Below the pieces are notes generated by a model. The model did not search any database, was not told the origin of the DNA, and was given only the letters and a program-made list of their open reading frames with translations. A stretch of 64,000 nt of DNA from Chlorops oryzae (lineage: Eukaryota > Arthropoda > Insecta > Diptera > Chloropidae). Both the position numbers and the translations under genes were made by a program. The DNA lies in NCBI GenBank assembly GCA_020466095.1, contig CM035806.1, positions 100,107,728 through 100,171,727 of the forward strand. The letters are read 5' to 3'. Below are positions 32,231-43,072 of the stretch, one piece after another (position 1 is the first letter of the stretch; every line of letters begins with the position of its first letter).

Positions 32231-32331
32231 TTTTGGACCAGAGAAACTGGATAGCGACCCTATAGGAATTTTTCGTGCTGATTCCGAATCTGGTACCCGT
32301 TTTTCTCTATCACGTCAAGTTTTTGAGAAAT
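32231..32331 (+). repeat. 101-bp inverted repeat, left copy
   Basis: From ttttggaccagagaaactgg through gaatctggtacccgtttttc to gagaaat, it matches the reverse complement of 37851-37951 with only a few changes. The pair brackets Jockey copy 2. Confidence 0.85.
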
Positions 32332-32915
32332 CGTTAAATAACGGTTTTTGACATTTTTACCTATAGTCTATGTCAATAATGAGGTCGTAGACCCTATATG
32401 CCTTAACTGATTTCAATGTTTTTGGTACTCATATGAAAGAGGAATGACAACGCAACATATCCTTTATACACAAATTTGGAATTGATTCAGTAACTTAGAA
32501 GCTATAGGGCAAAAAACGCGATGCTGATTTCCAATTTTTAGCGATTTTGTTTAAAAACTTGAAATTCAAAATTTTTTTTTTTTTTTTTTAAACTTTGCGT
32601 GACTTTACTGAATCTTTCTTAATTTGCGAAACTAACAGTAAATATTCGAATCTTATATCTAGTACTACACATTTTCTATTTATACAGAGAAAAATATAAA
32701 TAGTTGCTGGTTCCAACGGGCCTCAATTTAAGAAGCTGGGCTGATGAGAGTTTAGCGCTGTTACACCGCTTACATTGTATCGAGTTTTGTGAATCCTTAC
32801 GTGTGGCGTGCACGAGCGAGGTGCGCCAGACGTAGTAACGCCTTTTTTGGCTGGAACGGATACGTTCTTGCCAGTGATGAGCATTGGTCCTGTATCCTTG
32901 GAAAGGTAATCATCT

Positions 32916-33134
32916 GACTTGCACGAGCGAGGTGCATATAAGAGAGCATCGGTCTTAAGCCTCTAAGACGGTAGATGCAGACGGGTCTGACTTGCACGAG
33001 CGAGGTGCATATAAGAGTGCATCGGTCTTAAGCCTCTAAGACGGTAGATGCAGACGTATATGACTTGCACGAGCGAGGTGCATATAAAAGAGCATCGGTC
33101 TTAAACCTCTAAGACGGTAGATGCAGACGGAAGG
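32916..33134 (-). repeat. Three 73-bp tandem repeats in the 3' UTR of Jockey copy 2
   Basis: Units start gacttgcacgagcgaggtgc at 32916, 32989 and 33062, exactly 73 bp apart, with only a few substitutions. A partial unit (gcacgagcgaggtgcgccag) lies near 32810. They fill the region just after the ORF2 stop. Confidence 0.95.
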
Positions 33135-33145
33135 TCCTTTCTTTT

Positions 33146-35782
33146 TTAACCTGTTCGACTTGTTGTGTTACTGAGGCTTCTTGCCAACTGATTCGAATTA
33201 TGTCTTATCTTATCGATGTATGATGATTTTAATCGTATGATTTCATCCTTAATGAGTGGAATTTGTAGGTCACGGTGAATATGTTCATTACGAATATACC
33301 ATGGGGCACCTGTAATGATTCTGAGAATTTTCGATTGAGCTCTTTGGATTATTTCAATAGAGGAAGCGCAGGCATTTCCCCACAACTGAATGCCATAAGA
33401 CCAAACTGGCTTTAATACACTATTGTATAAAAGAACTTTATACTCCATGTTCAGAGAAGAGCGATGGTTAATCAACCAGTGAATTTTTGATGCTTTAAGC
33501 TTTAGGTTTGTTCTCTTTGCCTCGATGTGCTTTCGCCAAGTTAATCGTTTGTCTAGATGGACTCCTAAATAAACGACACTATCAACTTGACGGATGGAAA
33601 CTCCGTTTAGTTGTATAGTTGGGCTTATACCCCTTTTTAGCGTAAATGTAATGTGTTTACATTTATCTTCGTTTACATTAATTCGCCAGGTAGAGAGCCA
33701 ATTTTCAATTAATTGCATATGTTCTTGTAGGATTCTTGATGCTTCCATGGGATCGCGGTGGCAGCTCAATAATGCTGTGTCGTCAGCAAAAGTTGACATT
33801 ACAATATTATCTCTAGTGGGGATGTCGGCTGTTAGAAGAAGGTAAAGAGAGGGGCCTAATACACTGCCTTGCGGGACTCCTGCTTTAATTTCAAATTTTT
33901 CCGTTATAAATTCATTAACTCTTACTCTAAAGAATCTATTTTGGAGGTATGATATAAGGATTTCGTGAAAATTTTGAGGGAGTAGGGACTTTATTTTAGC
34001 AATAAGACCCCCATGCCACACTTTGTCGAATGCTTGAGCGATATCTAGGAATATTGCAGAACAATATTCTTTTTTTTCGAAGGCGTTACGAATTTCACGA
34101 GTGATTCGATTTACCTGTTCAATAGTTCCATGTTTTTTTCTAAAGCCAAATTGATGAGCAGGGATTAAGTTATTCTCGTGGATGTATGGCGTTATTTTTA
34201 TAAGAAGAGCTTTTTCAAAGAGTTTAGATAAGCAGGGGAGAAGGCTTATTGGGCGATAGGAGCTTGCTGTCGTCATATCTTTGCCGGGCTTCAGTACCAT
34301 CGTGATAACCGATTCTTTCCACATCTTAGGGAAGTGTGAGAAGCGCATAATAGCATTAAAGAGTTTTGCTATAAATTTAAGAGCAATGTGTGGCAACTCC
34401 TTGATCATTTTTGGTGTTATATAGTCCCGACCGGGAGCTTTTTTCTCGCAAAAATTATCCTTAATTATGCTTTTTATATCATTGGCATTAAATGACACAG
34501 GAAAAGTTTGGTTGTTTTCTTCGAAGGGAGGAAGTCTTAGGTCATTAACTGGAGGGTTCGGAAGGAAAACTGAGCACAAGTGTTGAGCAAACACAGAAGC
34601 TTTTTCCTCGTCACTTCTTGCCCATCTTCCACTTTGATCTCTTAAAGGAGATTCATGGTCTATGGGAGAGTTTTTTACTTTTAAAGCTCGCCACAGTGAT
34701 CCTTTTGATGAACAGTTAGGTGAAAGTTTAGAAATGAAATAAGTATTTTTCTTGTCTTGTTCTTTTTGGAGAGCGATTTTAAGTTGCGTCGTAGCTAAGT
34801 TGAGTCTGGCTTTACTTTCAGGTGACCTATTTTGTTGCCATTCACGTCTTAATCTACGTTTTTCTCGCAAAAGCCTTTCAATATGGCTATTAGTATAATT
34901 AAAATTTCTATGGACAACGGCAGGAATTTTCGGGGTGGAATGCTCCGCCGCCGAAGCCAATATTGTATTTAAGGTAACAACCGCTTCATCAATTTGGTTT
35001 TCATTGTCTATTGAATATTCTGAGTGAATGTGTGTTGCAACATACTTTTTGTATTTAACCCAATGTGTTTTAGAGGTTGTCAGACTGAAAGGGGGGCACG
35101 ACATCCTTATGTTTTGTGAAATTTTGAATAGCAAGGGACAGTGATCTGAAGACATTTCGTAGGTCAACGAGGTTGAAATTTGTGAATTATCAATACCTCG
35201 TGTGATGGCAAAGTCTATAAGGTCTGGTATTTTGTTATGGTCTGTTGGCCAATACGTAGGTTGTCCTGGTGAAAGAAATCCTAAGGTACCGGATCTATTT
35301 ATTAGTGTGTTATATAATTGTCTTCCCCTTGGGGAAATTAGGCGTGAGCCCCAATGGGTATGCTTTGCATTATAATCGCCTGCTGCTAAAAATCTATTTC
35401 CAAGAGTGTGAAAAAATTCTTTAAATTGATTTTCTGTTATTGTAAATCGTGGAGGGCAATATATAGCAGATAGAACTAAATTTGCACCACAGCTTTCTAA
35501 AGAAATTGAAGTTGCTTGAAAGTAAATTTTTGAGAACGGTTCGAGAGGGAAATGTTTAATCCGGTTACGAATCAAAATACCCGTTCCCCCATGGGCTTTC
35601 CCATCAGGGTGGTTCGTTCTGTAGAATTTATAGCCTGGAATCGAGAAATTATTTTTATCGGTAAGATGAGTTTCAGAAATAAGCATCACGTCTATAGAGT
35701 TGTTTGAAAGAAAATGTGTCAATTCCAGCTTACGCTGATTTATACCATTTGCGTTCCAAGAGGATATAATAAGTAAATTCAT
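33146..35782 (-). CDS. Jockey ORF2: endonuclease and reverse transcriptase, intact
   Basis: The 878 residues are uninterrupted. The endonuclease domain shows WNANGI, SETHL, AAGDYNAKH and SSDHCP. The RT domain shows SYRPISLLPCLSKLFEK, HQFGFRKKHG, motif A FLDIAQAFDKV with the catalytic Asp, GVPQGSVLGPSLYLL and the FADDTALL box. A Cys/His-poor C-terminal region follows, as in Jockey elements. The ATG (35780-35782) overlaps the ORF1 stop as ATGA, suggesting termination-reinitiation. All key residues I can check are present, so this copy could be retrotransposition-competent or a source of enzyme for other copies. Confidence 0.93.
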   Translation of the reverse strand: MNLLIISSWNANGINQRKLELTHFLSNNSIDVMLISETHLTDKNNFSIPGYKFYRTNHPDGKAHGGTGILIRNRIKHFPLEPFSKIYFQATSISLESCGANLVLSAIYCPPRFTITENQFKEFFHTLGNRFLAAGDYNAKHTHWGSRLISPRGRQLYNTLINRSGTLGFLSPGQPTYWPTDHNKIPDLIDFAITRGIDNSQISTSLTYEMSSDHCPLLFKISQNIRMSCPPFSLTTSKTHWVKYKKYVATHIHSEYSIDNENQIDEAVVTLNTILASAAEHSTPKIPAVVHRNFNYTNSHIERLLREKRRLRREWQQNRSPESKARLNLATTQLKIALQKEQDKKNTYFISKLSPNCSSKGSLWRALKVKNSPIDHESPLRDQSGRWARSDEEKASVFAQHLCSVFLPNPPVNDLRLPPFEENNQTFPVSFNANDIKSIIKDNFCEKKAPGRDYITPKMIKELPHIALKFIAKLFNAIMRFSHFPKMWKESVITMVLKPGKDMTTASSYRPISLLPCLSKLFEKALLIKITPYIHENNLIPAHQFGFRKKHGTIEQVNRITREIRNAFEKKEYCSAIFLDIAQAFDKVWHGGLIAKIKSLLPQNFHEILISYLQNRFFRVRVNEFITEKFEIKAGVPQGSVLGPSLYLLLTADIPTRDNIVMSTFADDTALLSCHRDPMEASRILQEHMQLIENWLSTWRINVNEDKCKHITFTLKRGISPTIQLNGVSIRQVDSVVYLGVHLDKRLTWRKHIEAKRTNLKLKASKIHWLINHRSSLNMEYKVLLYNSVLKPVWSYGIQLWGNACASSIEIIQRAQSKILRIITGAPWYIRNEHIHRDLQIPLIKDEIIRLKSSYIDKIRHNSNQLARSLSNTTSRTG

Positions 35783-37221
35783 TTTTGTGCGGTTAAGATT
35801 TGGAGCAACTGATTTTGTGCTCTAAGTAACTCTTGGAGTGTGTTCTGCATTTGCGACATGAATTGTGTCATACATTGCGTCAGACTGACCAACATGGTTT
35901 CGAGACCAGCGTTCTGGTGCTGGGGGACGGAATGGACACTTACGCCTGATTTAGCTACGTTTGCATAGGACATATTATTAGTCACAGGAACGCTAATTTT
36001 GTGCGGTTGCGAGGAAATAGGGGTTTGAAATACAATTTGATTTGACATTGTACGACTAGCTTGCTTCTTTTCTAACATACGATTTTTTAATTCTTTATAT
36101 ACCGGACATCCCCTATAGTTTGCAGTGTGATTTCCACCGCAATTGCTGCATTTTTTCACTGTGGATTGGTCTTTGCTTTTGTCGCAGTTCGCGGAGCTAT
36201 GAAATTCTCCGCAAACAACGCAGACCATACGTAGGGTGCAGTAAGACTTAGTATGCCCATATTCTTGGCAATTAGTACATTGGACAGGGCCTGAACGTTT
36301 ATGAGGTTCTTCTATTACAACTCTACGGTGAAGAAGATATTGTAATCTGTAGATTGGATGAGACTCATTTTTTTTTAGCTTTAAGTTATCAGGACTGAGC
36401 TCTACTTTGAACATCGGCTGCGGAGTTTTGTTCCTATTGAAAATATTCATTACATTTCTAATTTTAAAGCCCTTCGACTCTAAGGCTTGTTTGATTTCCA
36501 AAGGAGCTACATCAGATTCAATACCTTTAACAATTACGCTAAGGCCTTTGCTACTTTTGAGCTGATACGTATAGTAGCTTTTTTTGTTATCATCAAAGTA
36601 TTTGGTGACCGTTCTGTATTTATTTTCATTATAAATCTGAATTTTGGTCTCATGAAGATTTCCTCTTGTAAGGGGAACGATGTGGAAAGACTCCTTTCCA
36701 ATTAGCTGGGTCAAGCTCGTGACCAAATTACTGGAACTACGCTCTCGAAGATAAACTGGTGGCGGTTTTGGTGTTTTTTCTCCAGCTTCCTTCGAGGAAT
36801 CCGAATTCTCAGCAGTCTCTGTAGTTAGAGCCGCAAATCTATTGCCAGATAGCACGTTTGACGGATTAGCGTCGAATTTAGTTTTATTTATTTTCGCTTT
36901 TGCCACATTTGATTTTTGTGGGCTAAGTTTCCTTTTAATTTTAATGTAGCGGTCCATACCTGTCTGCACTGCTGGATCGCGTACGCTATTAACAGGAGCT
37001 TTTACACCGCTGTTAGCAGAAGGCGCAACTTCTGTTGTTGAACTTTCTGTTGTTGAAGTTTGAGATGTTAGCGATTGAGAGGGAGAAATATTGTTTAGCG
37101 TGCGCGGTAATTCTGGCGCTTTGACTATTAAGTATGCATTTCTGGCGTTAGAGCCACTAATAGAATGCCTTCTTTCAGGTTGCGATTTTAAGGTATCACG
37201 TTGCATGCGTATTGTTTGCAC
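35779..37221 (-). CDS. Jockey ORF1: gag-like RNA-binding protein, intact
   Basis: The 480 residues have a low-complexity Ser/Thr-rich N-terminus, a PRE_C2HC-type region (about 200-285; HIVPLTRGNLHETKI, QPMFKVELSPDNL, HPIYRLQYLLHRR) and three knuckles CTNCQEYGHTKSYC, CVVCGEFHSSANC and CSNCGGNHTANYRGC (about 295-360). The C-terminal 50 residues are Gln/Met-rich and probably coiled. It binds element RNA in the ribonucleoprotein particle. The stop codon overlaps the ORF2 start by the ATGA arrangement. Confidence 0.9.
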   Translation of the reverse strand: MQTIRMQRDTLKSQPERRHSISGSNARNAYLIVKAPELPRTLNNISPSQSLTSQTSTTESSTTEVAPSANSGVKAPVNSVRDPAVQTGMDRYIKIKRKLSPQKSNVAKAKINKTKFDANPSNVLSGNRFAALTTETAENSDSSKEAGEKTPKPPPVYLRERSSSNLVTSLTQLIGKESFHIVPLTRGNLHETKIQIYNENKYRTVTKYFDDNKKSYYTYQLKSSKGLSVIVKGIESDVAPLEIKQALESKGFKIRNVMNIFNRNKTPQPMFKVELSPDNLKLKKNESHPIYRLQYLLHRRVVIEEPHKRSGPVQCTNCQEYGHTKSYCTLRMVCVVCGEFHSSANCDKSKDQSTVKKCSNCGGNHTANYRGCPVYKELKNRMLEKKQASRTMSNQIVFQTPISSQPHKISVPVTNNMSYANVAKSGVSVHSVPQHQNAGLETMLVSLTQCMTQFMSQMQNTLQELLRAQNQLLQILTAQK

Positions 37222-37850
37222 GCTCAGTATAAGCTAAGCTTTAAGTCTGGCCTATGATAAGGCAAAGCTTAAAGCTTTTTATTTCGGTTTGTGAACCAGC
37301 TAGAAATATAATTAGAACAACTTTGGTGAAAGAATAAGGTGCAAAGAGAAAATAGATAATGTAAACAAAAAGAGATTAAGGAAAGTCGCTAAGATTATAA
37401 ATCTTTCGACTTGGAAAAATAACGTCTCACCCAACGTGGCTGCAAATTCTCAGGTCCCTGGGACGGTGGACACGTGTAGAATCCCGCGAGATGGAGACGG
37501 AAATATTTAATTTATTTATTTCGTTTGTTTAGATTTTTTTTTTAATTCCGATCGGACGAGCGCTTAAGACTTCGACTTTTCCGAACAGGGTTGCCAAAAT
37601 TTTTTTTCGACTCATCCCTTATACGCGAAACAGATAGTAAACAATACAAAAGGCTCAGTTCAAATTCTGTTCATTTTTAAAGTTTAAATTGGTTTTAGCT
37701 TTAAAGATAGGTTTAAAATAGAATTTAAGTTTTATGTTTTTTAAGCCAGTTTTACCAACATACACAATTCGAACTGAAATATACATATGAACGAGCGAAG
37801 AATATACCAAAAATAAAAATTCGTTTTTGTCATTTCCAGCGAAAATCCTC

Positions 37851-37951
37851 ATTTCTCACAAACTTGACGTGATAGAGAAAAACGGGTACCAGATTCGGAA
37901 TCAGCACGAAAAATTCCAATAGGGTCGCTATCCAGTTTTTCTGGTCCAAAA
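37851..37951 (-). repeat. 101-bp inverted repeat, right copy
   Basis: Reverse complement of 32231-32331 with a few differences. Sequence outside the pair does not match, and the inner match stops after the gagaaat end, so the arms are short and defined. Confidence 0.85.
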
Positions 37952-38728
37952 GTTGGCCTTTATTTGTAAACTTGTGTTATTAGTATAATTTTATACAAGA
38001 ACGAGAGATAATTTATGTTTAAAAATCGTTGAACTTGTTTCGGGGACCCGACATTGTTCCGCAGAGTTGCTGGTTGCAGCGTACTTCGTTGCCGTATGGT
38101 AGTGCCTGAAGTTGATGATACCGATGGTGTTGCCGAAGCAGGATATATGCGGCAATTGTTGAAATTATATCTAGTTTACATTTATAATGTATAATGGATT
38201 TAAATACCTTAATTAATAAGGAAATGAAGGTTTAGAAAACTAATATAATTAAAAATTGTATTAAAAAAAAATAAAATTTAGAAAGTGAGTCAGAAGAATT
38301 GTGAGCGAAGCTACATAGCTAGCATCTTCTCCCTCGTTTTCCCTTTCATCCGTACTACACTAGAAACAAGGATTTCGAAAGAAATTCCTAAATTTATTTT
38401 AAATAGTTCATTTATCTCCTCTTATTTTCTTTTTATTTACTGCATTAGAAGTGACAAGGAAGTTAGTGATTAAAATAAAATCCGTTTAATTTTTGTTTTT
38501 TTTTTTTTTTAAAAAAACGGTTGTACTCTTGTTCAGAGCTGCCATATGATGAATTTGTGCTTTCGCATTTCGCAAACAAGGCGATTAGACAATTAATTAT
38601 AAATCTATTAAGTTGAATTACAGGCCTACTAAGTAGTCCGGAAAAATTATTATTTAAAAATGTTCTCCGAGTTGGCGCGGACGAAATTCCGCGCAGCCAT
38701 ATATAGAATTATTTTTTATTTATATATA
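37952..38728. other. No gene seen
   Basis: AT-rich sequence with one 62-codon unsupported ORF. No terminal repeats recognised. Confidence 0.3.
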
Positions 38729-39659
38729 TTTATACCCAGCGTAAGCGGGGTATATTAGTTTTGTGCGAATCTTGTAACAGGGAGAACTAAGCTCCGGAGA
38801 TATAAACATATATATATAGAAATGATCAGGATCAAAAACTGAATCGATTTAGACATGTCCGTCTGTCCGTCTGTCCGTCTGTCCGTCCGTCCGTCTGTCC
38901 GTCCGTCCGTGGTCGGATCTCCTCCGAAATGGCTGGACCAATCAAGTCAAAATTTGGCACACGGGTATATCGGGATCCGAGTATGATCCTAAGTAAAAAT
39001 GGGAGACATCCGCCCACTGCCACGCCCAGAAATAAGTATAATGTGTTTTCAGTAAAATGCTTGTAACTTGCGAACCACTCAACACATTCCATTGATATTT
39101 AGTGCACTGGTAAACTACAAAAAGGGACATATCCTGGAAAAAATGGACGCCGCCTTCCGTGAGCTACGCCCACAAATAAGCCCACAAATAAGGGCTTATC
39201 GTAACTTCCGAAGTAAAAGGCATAGAAGCTTCAAATTCGCAACATAGGTTCAGCAAGGCGAATATAAGGTGTAGGAAAAAATGTTATGTGGCCCGCCCAC
39301 TGCCACGCCCACAAATGAAGATTTTTCGTAACTTCCGAAGTAAAAGGCGTAGAAGCTTCAAATTCGCAACATAGGTTCAGCAAGGCGAATGAAAGGTGTA
39401 GGAAAAAATGTTATGTAGCCCGCCCACTGCCACGCCCACAATGGAAGATTTTTCGTAACTTCCGAAGAACAAGGCGTAGAAGCTTCAAATTCGCAACATG
39501 GGTTCACCAAGGCGAATGAAAGGTGTAGGGAAATAATTTATGTGGCCCTCCCACTGCCACGCCCATAAATAGAGAAGCAAAATATAGTGCGCTCATAACG
39601 TCGGGACGCTGGGTATTTCAAAGTCGGGCTTGACCGACTTTAGCTTTCTTACTTGTTTT
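38729..39659 (-). mobile_element. HINE/DINE-1-like element, copy d
   Basis: It starts tttatacccagcgtaagcgg and ends with the complement of acaagtaagaaagc. It has a (GTCY)n run at about 38856-38911 and three to four roughly 127-bp monomers at 39170-39590, fewer than in the other copies. Same orientation as copy a. Substitutions are scattered relative to the other copies, so it is not a recent duplicate of any of them. Confidence 0.75.
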
Positions 39660-39881
39660 ATTTTCAATTAAAGGAAAAATTTTACATATATTTTTTTTTT
39701 TTTTTTAGATAGAATAAAAGCTTTAATGTCTTTGAGATTATAAAACTTTAATTATTGAGCTTCCTTTGAATGAGGCTCTTTAGAAATTTAGACATGGCTC
39801 TTCGTTTGAAACCGTTTACGCATGTTGTACAAGCTCCATACAACTTGAGTACTAAAAACGAAAAAAAAAAAAAAATTTTTT

Positions 39882-41333
39882 TTAAAGACTCGTTGCATCT
39901 GTTCCCTCCTCCCTTAGTCGTTGTAAAATTGTTCTAAAACTCTCTCTAGTTCTTTCGGGTCTTAATTGTACTTGTTGGACCCCTAAATTTACTGCCCTTT
40001 GTCGTCGGCATATTATGAATATGGTAACCGCCAGTATAAAGATGATGACTGAGGATGAGACTGCATAAGAGGTCGTTGCGATTTTATGGAATTGCAACGC
40101 CTCAATTTGGTTCAAGTTCTGTTCCTGTTTGAAAATTATTTCCGGAAAAGACAATACCCTTTCGGTTGTAAGAATCGGAAAAAGCGATGGTAGTACAAAA
40201 AATTGTCGGTGTTCTAATATTTTGTTTGTATAGTTAATATTATCGAGTTGCAGTGAGCAGTTAAAAAATGAAATAAGAAAGTTGCCACTTAAATTGAGTT
40301 TTCTATTGTCGCACGTACTTTGAAGTATCAACTTTTTTACGTTGTCAAGCACTAACATGTCGCTGCTAATTTGCGTTATTTCACTCCTTTCATTCTTTAT
40401 CAACTCACATTTTTTCTTAATGGAACAGTGAGTTAATGGTTTTAACTGAAAAATGGAGGCTTCCTCCGAGGAATCATAAATTGTACCAATTACTTCCACC
40501 ACCACTTCTTTGGATGAGGTGATGCGAAAACCGTTACTGTTTGTTATGGGTATAAGTAGACGCTTCGGTACTACAATACTCTCGGACGGAACCTTGATGA
40601 CAAGAATAATTGTATCTTGTTGAAAAGTAGCAGTCCCTATCTTAATGTTTTTTAACTTGTTGAAATCAATGTGAAAATTTTTTATTTCGGTCGGTGTCAG
40701 GATGTGAGGTTGTATCAAGCCTGATCTGGCCGAGGCTATGTTTTGCTGAATTTGCTGAATCTGATCCTTTAGTAATTTTAATCTGACTAAACAAGTTACA
40801 GCTAGATTTTGTTCCTGGAACTGAGATTTCACACTTCCCAGAGCTTGTAGTTGGGTTGCTATCTCCTCTCTGTCCTTCTCTATCACTGTTCTTATCATCT
40901 CCAAATTTTCGTGAAATTCTTGGTTAATGTGAATCTGCTTGTTCATGTTATTTATGAGTTCGTGTTTATTTTTCCCTATTGTTTCAAAATGACCTTCGAT
41001 GTTCTCTCTATCGCCATCGTCTAAGTTGCCGAACAACCATTTTAAGGCTGATCCCCCCACGTTAAGTATACCTCGTTTCATTCGGGTTGGGAGGAGCGTC
41101 TGCAACATGCTTTCTATATCTTCTATTTCCTCCCTTATAAGAAATGTATATTCGTTGTTTTCAATGTGCTTCGCTGATTTGCGGATTGCTTCCAGCACGT
41201 TGATTACATCGTCCGGTTTCAGCGAGTGTACGATGTAATTGTTTTTACAGACTACTTCCTCGGCATAGCCTTCTTCGGCCTCAATGCGGGAAATCGAGAG
41301 CTCCGACCTGGCGTTACTAAGTAACGTTAGCAC
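39882..41333 (-). CDS. Envelope (baculovirus-F-like) ORF of a degenerate gypsy element
   Basis: The 483-residue ORF has the layout of insect errantivirus Env. A furin-like basic site MKRG near residue 85 is followed by a Gly-rich fusion-peptide-like stretch and LFGNLDDGDRENI. A long helical region comes next, and a single transmembrane helix near residues 425-445 (SSSVIIFILAVTIFIICRR) precedes a short basic tail. In the family this protein is the membrane fusion glycoprotein. The start used here lacks an obvious signal peptide, so the N-terminus may be upstream or truncated. The pol of the same element (42080-45097) is badly decayed, yet this frame is open over its whole length. Confidence 0.8.
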   Translation of the reverse strand: MLTLLSNARSELSISRIEAEEGYAEEVVCKNNYIVHSLKPDDVINVLEAIRKSAKHIENNEYTFLIREEIEDIESMLQTLLPTRMKRGILNVGGSALKWLFGNLDDGDRENIEGHFETIGKNKHELINNMNKQIHINQEFHENLEMIRTVIEKDREEIATQLQALGSVKSQFQEQNLAVTCLVRLKLLKDQIQQIQQNIASARSGLIQPHILTPTEIKNFHIDFNKLKNIKIGTATFQQDTIILVIKVPSESIVVPKRLLIPITNSNGFRITSSKEVVVEVIGTIYDSSEEASIFQLKPLTHCSIKKKCELIKNERSEITQISSDMLVLDNVKKLILQSTCDNRKLNLSGNFLISFFNCSLQLDNINYTNKILEHRQFFVLPSLFPILTTERVLSFPEIIFKQEQNLNQIEALQFHKIATTSYAVSSSVIIFILAVTIFIICRRQRAVNLGVQQVQLRPERTRESFRTILQRLREEGTDATSL

Positions 41334-42079
41334 ACCTAAAAATACAAAATTCTACCCAGGTGGGTAAAGGGACTGTTTAGAAAGAAAAAAAAAATGTTGG
41401 TAATGAAACACTGTTAGTATCAAGCACTCAACGGTTGTTGTGATGCATCCCAGAGTTGGGGTCAGGAAAAAAGGAAGAATAACCCACTCGCAGGCTCTTA
41501 AGGAGACCGACTGAGGCATGTGCCCCACCTGCTTTTACTTGATTTCTCAAGCTCAGTGTTGGATGCATCGATAGGACAGTGATTAGCGGGCTGTGCCGGC
41601 CAGAGGCGAAAAGTTAGTTCGTAGTCTAGATTTTGCCGAAGCACTTTTCCATATTAGTACATAAAAAAATTATATATATATATGGATTGTTTGTTTTTTT
41701 GTTTTTTTTTTATTATTAGACGTAATTTAATGTATTGTTATGGCCGAAGAATCAGCCTAAGTATTGAACATAAAAATGCATGCTAAACTACTGACGAAGC
41801 AACAAATGATTTCACTACCGTTATACATGATCAAAATCCAATGCGCTTAGAGTTAATGATGAAGCAATGAATGTTTTACTAGCATGTAGAACTACTGTCG
41901 AAGCAATAAATGATTTCACTATCATGCATTTAGAGTTACTGATGAAGCAATGAATGTTTTACTAGCATGTAGAACTACTGTCGAAGCAATAAATCTGTTC
42001 ACGATGATTATACATATCCACACCAACGATTAATTTCGCGGGCATGGTTTGAAGGTTATCTGGACATGCATCATTTAGG
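41334..42079. other. Gap between env and integrase with an 83-bp repeat
   Basis: No ORF. At about 41855-42000 the words gatgaagcaatgaatgtttt and actagcatgtagaactactg occur twice, 83 bp apart, with a weaker third trace at 41780. A short (ta)n tract lies near 41672. This could be the remains of a region upstream of a spliced env exon. Confidence 0.5.
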
Positions 42080-43054
42080 TTATTTGACGGCTATATTATT
42101 AACACCCCTTCTCATTCTTTTCTCTTGATATCTCTGAATATTTCTCCGGTGGGATTCTCTTCTTTGTGAAAACTCCTCATCTATCTCCGGCCTGATATTT
42201 TCGCCTTCAGACCCGAAATGAGCGATTGATGTCGCTTTCGTTTCTGGAATGTCGGGCAGTTTAGTTGGATAAGAATTGGGTTGCGCAAAGTTCAACATTT
42301 CCTGGACTCTCCTAACGCATTTGTACCAGTTTTCTGGTCGTTCTGAACTGAGTTCGGTCAATGAATTGATTAGTTTAGTGTGTACCCATTCGATGAGACA
42401 ACCTACAGTTGTTATTTTTTCTACTACTGTCACGTGTTCTATTTTGTTACTAATACAATGAGCTCTAAATGGTTCTGTGATAAACGTACTCGTGTTTGTT
42501 AATAATCGATCAGGGTTTCCGAAAATTTTGGAGTGGATTTCTAGTTTAGCTATAAATTGTGCCCTGTCTATCTCCTTTATTGGAAAAAGCCAAACGTACC
42601 TGGAAAAGGAATCTATTATTGTTAAAATGATGGTTTAATGTTTGGTCGTTGTAGTAAGTGGTCCCACGTGCCCCAGATATAGCGTTCGCAATGGCCGGTC
42701 CCCCTTATCGATTGGACTGAGCAGTCCTGATGGTTCTTTTGACCTCTGTTTGGTTATTCTGCATTCTAAGCAATCGTTTAATATCTGCTCTACCTTTAAT
42801 TTCACATTTGGAATAAATACGGAATCCTCCAGAAAATTTTGAGTTTCTTTTGCTGAGAGATGTCCCTGACCATGTGCGAGGTTAATGATTTCCCGTTCCA
42901 ACGTTACGGGTATTACTAAAAGTTCCTTAGTGGGATCTTTGTGCAACACCCCGCACCGCAGGAAAAAGTCCTCGTACTCGGTATGCTCTATTAACTGGAT
43001 AACAAGGCTAGTCCTGTGGTCCTGTTGCTGGTCTGCTTTTAGTCTTTCTTTCAA
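42080..43054 (-). pseudogene. Degenerate gypsy integrase
   Basis: The 42635-43054 part holds the zinc region (GQGHLSAKETQNFLEDSVFIP, CLECRITKQRS) and the start of the core (DRPLRTLYLGHVGPL), where the expected catalytic Asp region reads LGHVGPL. The 42080-42433 part resembles a C-terminal integrase domain (TELSSERPENWYKCVRRVQEML). The core between them, including the second Asp and the Glu, is not in an open frame. Non-functional. Confidence 0.7.
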
Positions 43055-43072
43055 GGTGGTCTCTACTAATAA

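Larger units (their letters stand above)
32590..37450 (-). mobile_element. Jockey-clade non-LTR retrotransposon, copy 2
   Basis: A two-ORF LINE with both ORFs intact (ORF1 35779-37221, ORF2 33146-35782), a 3' UTR with 73-bp tandem repeats, and a T-run at about 32573-32590 on the plus strand that would be its 3' oligo(A) tail. The 5' end is not resolved; 37450 is approximate. Confidence 0.8.
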
